The translations under genes and the position numbers were made by a program. Under the pieces are notes generated by a model. That model saw only the letters and a program-made list of their open reading frames with translations. It had not been told where the DNA came from and made no database searches. 64,000 bases of DNA from Glutamicibacter halophytocola (lineage in GTDB: Bacteria; Actinomycetota; Actinomycetes; Actinomycetales; Micrococcaceae): the NCBI RefSeq assembly GCF_001302565.1, contig NZ_CP012750.1, positions 682,001-746,000 on the forward strand. The letters run 5' to 3'. This document shows, in pieces, positions 60,113-64,000 of the stretch (its first letter is position 1; each line of letters begins with the position of its first letter).

Positions 60113-63100
60113 CTAGCTGCGCAGCGTGATGGTGGTGGCCATGGCCGGTGAACGGCCGGTGGTCACGAAGCCAGAGATATTGGATCCCGGGTGCTTGATG
60201 ATGTCGGTAATCGACCCCAGATGCCGGCTCAGGTCGATCTTGTCTTCCGGCGCGGCAAGCACGAGGTGGAAGCCGAATTCCTGCAGTGCGCGTATACCGG
60301 CGGCCGCATACTCCGAATTGGCCTGAATGAACGCTTCATCGATCATCACCGTGCCGAAGGAAGTGAAGCCCGCCGAAGCGAAGCCAAGCTGGTAGGCCAA
60401 AGCAGCACCCATGATGAAGGAAGTAAAGCGCTGGCCCTCGCCACCGGAAAGGGTTCCAGGTTCCAAGCCGGTTTCGATTTCACCATTGGTCTTGTGCTCA
60501 TTGCAGCTGATGACCACGTGTTGACGAACATCCAGCACCGTGGAGCGCCACGCGTTGAGTGAAGGATCGCTCAAGGCGGTAACGAGGGATTCCAGCGCCT
60601 GGTAGGACGTGGCCAAGGTCGTTTCATCCTTGGTCGTGTAGGCCTCCTGCAAGGCATCCTTCAACTCCTTGCGGAAGTTCCCGGCCTCCACCGGAATCGA
60701 ATTCTCGACCTCCAGGCGCAGGATGGATCCATGCTCGAACGTCACCTCGGCCAGAATCTGGTTCAATGGCTTGATGCGTTCGGAGATCATGCGACGCTCT
60801 TCATCAAGCAATTGCAACAGATCGCTGAAGCGCTCGTAGGAGCGGTTGGCGAAGTATTCACGGAATTGCGCTTCGTGGTGCGGCAGGCCATCGGCAACAA
60901 TCTGATCGTGCAGCTGTGTGTAGTGCTCGGCTGCCTCCGCGGAGGTACCGTGGGTCTGGGCGTGCGAGGTGCCGAAATCACGGGCAAAGCGACGGAAAGT
61001 TTCACTCAGGGCGCTGCCAATTTCCTGGTGCTGGCTGTTCAGCGAGTTCATCTGGCTTCCCAGCTGCAGCTTGACCTCGGCGAAGGCCTCGCTGATTTGC
61101 TCACTGGGTGGGCACTTGCCTGAAATGGCCTGGTCAAGGACCGGACCGAGCAACTGATGCTGGCGCAATGGCGCCGGAATCGATTGCTCCCAATCGCCAG
61201 CCGGCTCCTGTGCCGTGGCCAGGACCTGCTGAGCACGTTCTACCTGGAGCTGCAGGTCCCGGATGCGGGAACGGACCAGTGCAAGGTCGCCGACAAGCTT
61301 TTCCGCTTCGGCCTTGGCTGCTTCAATCTGCTGGCGCACTCGCGAGGAATCACCCGAGAGCGACAGGGCATCGCCAAGCTTCTGCTCGCCACGCCGCAAC
61401 GCTTCCAAAGCCGGGGAAGAATCCAATTGGCTGAAGCTGCGCTCGTCGGCAATGATCGCCTTGAGCAGCAGCGACTTGGCAACCACCTTGTTCTTGGCGG
61501 CGCTGCGTTCATCGGCAGACGCTTGTGCCTGGGCGATTTTTTCCTCCAAGCGCACAGCCTTTGACTGCAGCTCGGAAATCTTTGATTCGTTGGTGAAGCC
61601 GAGCAAGTATTCGGAGGCCGGAAGTCCGCGAGTATCGCGTTCGAAGGTTCCGGCACCGGTTTTCATGGTGCCTGCAGGGGTGATGGCTTTGGGATGCACA
61701 TGCATGGCGGCATCGTTATCCACGCAAGCCAGCGGATAATCCGCGGTGATCTTCGACTTTAGCCAATTGCCCGCATCGCCTGGGGCAAAGTCGAGTTTGG
61801 TGACCAGATCTGCCGGGCCCGCCGTACCCTCCTTGGGTTGCTGGGAAATATCGATCCATCGAACACGTCCCAGGCCATCAAGCTGGTCGATAGCATGGGT
61901 CACCTGCCCCAGCAGGTCGCCCGGCACCAGCAGGGTGCGGGCCAAGGAATGCAGGGCCTTCTCCGCGGCCAGGCGCCAGGTCGAGGAATCAGCGGAAACA
62001 TCCATCAGCTCGCCGGCAAAAGGCAGCTGGTCTTCGCTCAGCGAGCACGCCGAAGCGATTGCCCGGCGTGCTGCGATGGACCGGTCATCAATATTGCTGG
62101 CGCGGCGTTGATAGGAGCGGATCTGCTCGGCCAGCGTCTCGGCGCGCTTGCGCAAATTGACCAGCGATGCCATGGCTTCATATTCCACGGTTTGCGCGTC
62201 GTGGGTGATCGAAGACAGCTGCTGCAAAGTGCGGGCCGCATTGGCACGCAACTCATCCAAGCCGGTGGCGGAGAACTCAAAGCTCAAACCAGCATCTGTC
62301 GCCTGTTGCTGCAGGGCGCGAAGGGCATTTTCCTTTTCGCTCAGCGCCTTTCGAGCAACGTCGGCCTCGCGCTCCAGAAGCATGAGCGAGGCGGAACCGG
62401 CCGAATCGTGCGCCGCTTCCAAGGACTGCAACTGGTCATCGAGCTGCTCCTTGCGCGCTCGAAGTTCCCCTTCTTCGATCTGCAGGGCAGCTAGTTCGCT
62501 CTGGTGGGAGGAGAGATCATTGCGCATCACCAGCTGGCGGACCTGGGCTTCCAGGGCCTGCACGTCGCTGTCCAGCAGGTGGCGGGTTTCGGCGATTTTC
62601 TTGGCCAACTGGCGGTAGGCCAGATCCTGCTGGGGAACCTCGGCCAGCGCGTCACGCTGGGCACGGGCGGTGTCCAATTGGCGATAGATGCCGCGAAGGT
62701 GCGCGAAGTCCTCAACTGCCGCCGCGGCGGCTTTGAGTGTTGCCGGTTCTTCGAGAACTTCATGGCGGAAGAACTGGTTGACGCCTTTGGCCAGGCCCTT
62801 GCCGTTCTGCAGGGTGCGCAACAAGGCAAAGGCCTTATCGCTTTCCACCCCGAGGCGGCGGCGAAGACGCTCAATAAACGCCTTGTGGGTATCGAAGGCT
62901 TCGGTGGGTGCTAGCGCCTTGGATAGCGAGGAAACGGTGAAGCGGCGCGGCCCGTGGTTCTCCAGCTCAGCAATATCCACCTTGCCTTCGCACAACAGGT
63001 AGTGCTTGGAAACTTGGCCTTCCAGCCCAGCATCGGGCAGATCAAAAACGGCCCCGGCAGTCACCGTATTGCCCATGCCGTCCTCGTAGCTGAGGATGAT

Positions 63101-63439
63101 GGCGCTCCAGGTGGCGCCCGGACGCTGGTAAACGGTGCCTTCGCTGGTCTTGAATTGGCGTCCGCGCATATAGGAGAAGGTGGTGCGCCGGTCTTCGCGG
63201 GTGGCCGCGTCGTTAGCTGATTCATTGAGGCGGGGAGTCGCGAAAAATACGTGGCCCATGGCGTCGAACAGGGTGGATTTGCCAACACCGGGGTGCCCGG
63301 TGACCAGTGTCCCGGCCCGGTCCACGGACAGGTCGTGCAGCCCGTGGAAGGTACCCCAGTTAACGATCTGCACCCGGCTGAGGCGATGCTGGCCGGGGTT
63401 GATCGCGCCGCCCAGCGGAAGAGTCATTTCAATGCTCAT
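60113..63439 (-). CDS. Wadjet JetC/MksB-type SMC ATPase
   Basis: 1108 residues, SMC-like: Walker A GHPGVGKST in the N-terminal head after RVQIVNWGTFHGLHDLSV, a long coiled coil with a hinge near the middle, then the C-terminal head with LSGGEGQRF signature and Walker B VMIDEAF. The JetC family (MksB relatives) extrudes DNA loops and, with JetA, JetB and the nuclease JetD, degrades plasmids. It starts 3 bases after the JetB-type gene ends. No JetD follows it; the next gene is convergent. Confidence 0.88.
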   Translation of the reverse strand: MSIEMTLPLGGAINPGQHRLSRVQIVNWGTFHGLHDLSVDRAGTLVTGHPGVGKSTLFDAMGHVFFATPRLNESANDAATREDRRTTFSYMRGRQFKTSEGTVYQRPGATWSAIILSYEDGMGNTVTAGAVFDLPDAGLEGQVSKHYLLCEGKVDIAELENHGPRRFTVSSLSKALAPTEAFDTHKAFIERLRRRLGVESDKAFALLRTLQNGKGLAKGVNQFFRHEVLEEPATLKAAAAAVEDFAHLRGIYRQLDTARAQRDALAEVPQQDLAYRQLAKKIAETRHLLDSDVQALEAQVRQLVMRNDLSSHQSELAALQIEEGELRARKEQLDDQLQSLEAAHDSAGSASLMLLEREADVARKALSEKENALRALQQQATDAGLSFEFSATGLDELRANAARTLQQLSSITHDAQTVEYEAMASLVNLRKRAETLAEQIRSYQRRASNIDDRSIAARRAIASACSLSEDQLPFAGELMDVSADSSTWRLAAEKALHSLARTLLVPGDLLGQVTHAIDQLDGLGRVRWIDISQQPKEGTAGPADLVTKLDFAPGDAGNWLKSKITADYPLACVDNDAAMHVHPKAITPAGTMKTGAGTFERDTRGLPASEYLLGFTNESKISELQSKAVRLEEKIAQAQASADERSAAKNKVVAKSLLLKAIIADERSFSQLDSSPALEALRRGEQKLGDALSLSGDSSRVRQQIEAAKAEAEKLVGDLALVRSRIRDLQLQVERAQQVLATAQEPAGDWEQSIPAPLRQHQLLGPVLDQAISGKCPPSEQISEAFAEVKLQLGSQMNSLNSQHQEIGSALSETFRRFARDFGTSHAQTHGTSAEAAEHYTQLHDQIVADGLPHHEAQFREYFANRSYERFSDLLQLLDEERRMISERIKPLNQILAEVTFEHGSILRLEVENSIPVEAGNFRKELKDALQEAYTTKDETTLATSYQALESLVTALSDPSLNAWRSTVLDVRQHVVISCNEHKTNGEIETGLEPGTLSGGEGQRFTSFIMGAALAYQLGFASAGFTSFGTVMIDEAFIQANSEYAAAGIRALQEFGFHLVLAAPEDKIDLSRHLGSITDIIKHPGSNISGFVTTGRSPAMATTITLRS

Positions 63440-63442
63440 CGG

Positions 63443-64000
63443 TTACTCCTGCACCAACTCGGGGGACTGTTCAGCAAGTTCATCGTTGTCGTCGGGCGAA
63501 AGGTTAAAAGCCGGCTCGTTGGCATCAATCGCCGCGATGTAGCGCGGAATGTCTTGAATGCTGCTTAGCGGCAGTGCCATGGCCAACGCCGGAGAGATGC
63601 GGAATTCGTTCTCCAGCTCGGTGCTGGTCAGCAATCGCAGGGATTGCAGACGGGAGATGGCGGCATCACAGGATTCGGCAAATCGCTTGTCATCACGGTC
63701 AGCGGCCTGACGGTGCTCGGCCAGGATCTCGTGCATGGTGGCCCGTGAGGCCACCGCGTCGCTGCCGTTGCCGGAGTTCTGCTCCAGCAAAAGCCGAAGG
63801 CGCAGGGCCAAGAGGGTTTCATCGCGTTTCAGCGGACGGCGAGGCGCGATCGGCGCGGTGTGGACCTGGTCAATCTGGACCGGGGACAGCATCGCAATTT
63901 TGCGGTCCATATCCATGGTCAACGCCAAGAAGATCTCCGAGAAGTAATCGGTGATCGTCTGCTGCTGATCAAGCAAGAGCTGCCATGCGGAGGCATCCAC
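63443..64000 (-). CDS. DUF4194 protein, JetB/MksE-type subunit (partial)
   Basis: 185 residues visible, cut by the right edge. Matches the DUF4194 JetB/MksE family (MDMDRKIAMLSPVQIDQVHT, then LKRDETLLALRLRLLLEQN), the kite subunit that binds the JetC and JetA/MksF proteins. The acidic tail (LSPDDNDELAEQSPEL) is at the C-terminus. It lies immediately upstream of the jetC gene and is presumably preceded by jetA outside the window. Confidence 0.85.
   Translation of the reverse strand: MDASAWQLLLDQQQTITDYFSEIFLALTMDMDRKIAMLSPVQIDQVHTAPIAPRRPLKRDETLLALRLRLLLEQNSGNGSDAVASRATMHEILAEHRQAADRDDKRFAESCDAAISRLQSLRLLTSTELENEFRISPALAMALPLSSIQDIPRYIAAIDANEPAFNLSPDDNDELAEQSPELVQE

Overview
The window reads as a chromosome segment of a high-G+C actinobacterium, most likely a member of the Micrococcaceae (Arthrobacter/Glutamicibacter group). 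The signs are ydaO-type c-di-AMP leaders on cell-wall hydrolase genes, a stand-alone groEL with tandem CIRCE operators and a GGM-rich C-terminus, DtxR/IdeR-type iron control, DUF3263, DUF3027 and LytR_C proteins, PcrA, and an ADP-forming SucCD pair. The genus is an inference from gene content; no marker RNA operon is present.

Layout. 0-16.6 kb is mostly core genome: the tail of a ThrE-like exporter, uracil-DNA glycosylase, a DUF3263 protein, a LytR_C protein, CIRCE-groEL, an HD hydrolase, an orphan WXG100 protein, a PhoP/TcrX-like two-component pair, a cold-shock protein with its DUF3027 partner, serC, dtxR, two c-di-AMP riboswitches each driving one cell-wall hydrolase (M23, then NlpC/P60), an HNH endonuclease, a NUDIX hydrolase and a ROK regulator. 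16.67-23.86 kb is an integrated mobile element bounded by an exact 44-bp duplication of the 3' part of a tRNA-Arg(CCT) gene. It carries a tyrosine integrase, an excisionase-like protein, a small winged-helix protein, an HNH protein, a coiled-coil protein, a serine recombinase with a likely res site and, as visibly lower-G+C cargo, a DUF262-AlbA_2 (Schlafen-type) fusion that is the best candidate for an undescribed defence gene. 23.9-40.3 kb returns to chromosomal genes: pcrA, sucCD, an MHS-type transporter, a SWIM-SNF2 helicase, a LOG-family protein, a ferritin-like/VIT1 fusion, DinB, and an XRE-cupin regulator.

40.6-50.2 kb is a catabolic block. An agmatinase/guanidinobutyrase-type ureohydrolase overlaps a ThDP decarboxylase-like gene, which would suit arginine breakdown through 2-ketoarginine and 4-guanidinobutyrate. 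A GntR regulator then precedes CaiB-type CoA transferase, glutaryl-CoA dehydrogenase, aldehyde dehydrogenase and 3-hydroxyacyl-CoA dehydrogenase genes, which together look like a glutarate (lysine/5-aminovalerate) pathway.

50.3-64 kb holds an APP1-type phosphatase, a thioesterase, a siderophore-interacting protein followed by a probable iron-controlled small RNA, two 3-methyladenine glycosylases (AlkA- and Tag-type), an ArsR-CDF metal efflux operon, a MacB/FtsX-type ABC exporter, a DUF6176 protein, and at the right edge JetC and partial JetB of a Wadjet/MksBEF-type SMC system. No JetD gene follows JetC.
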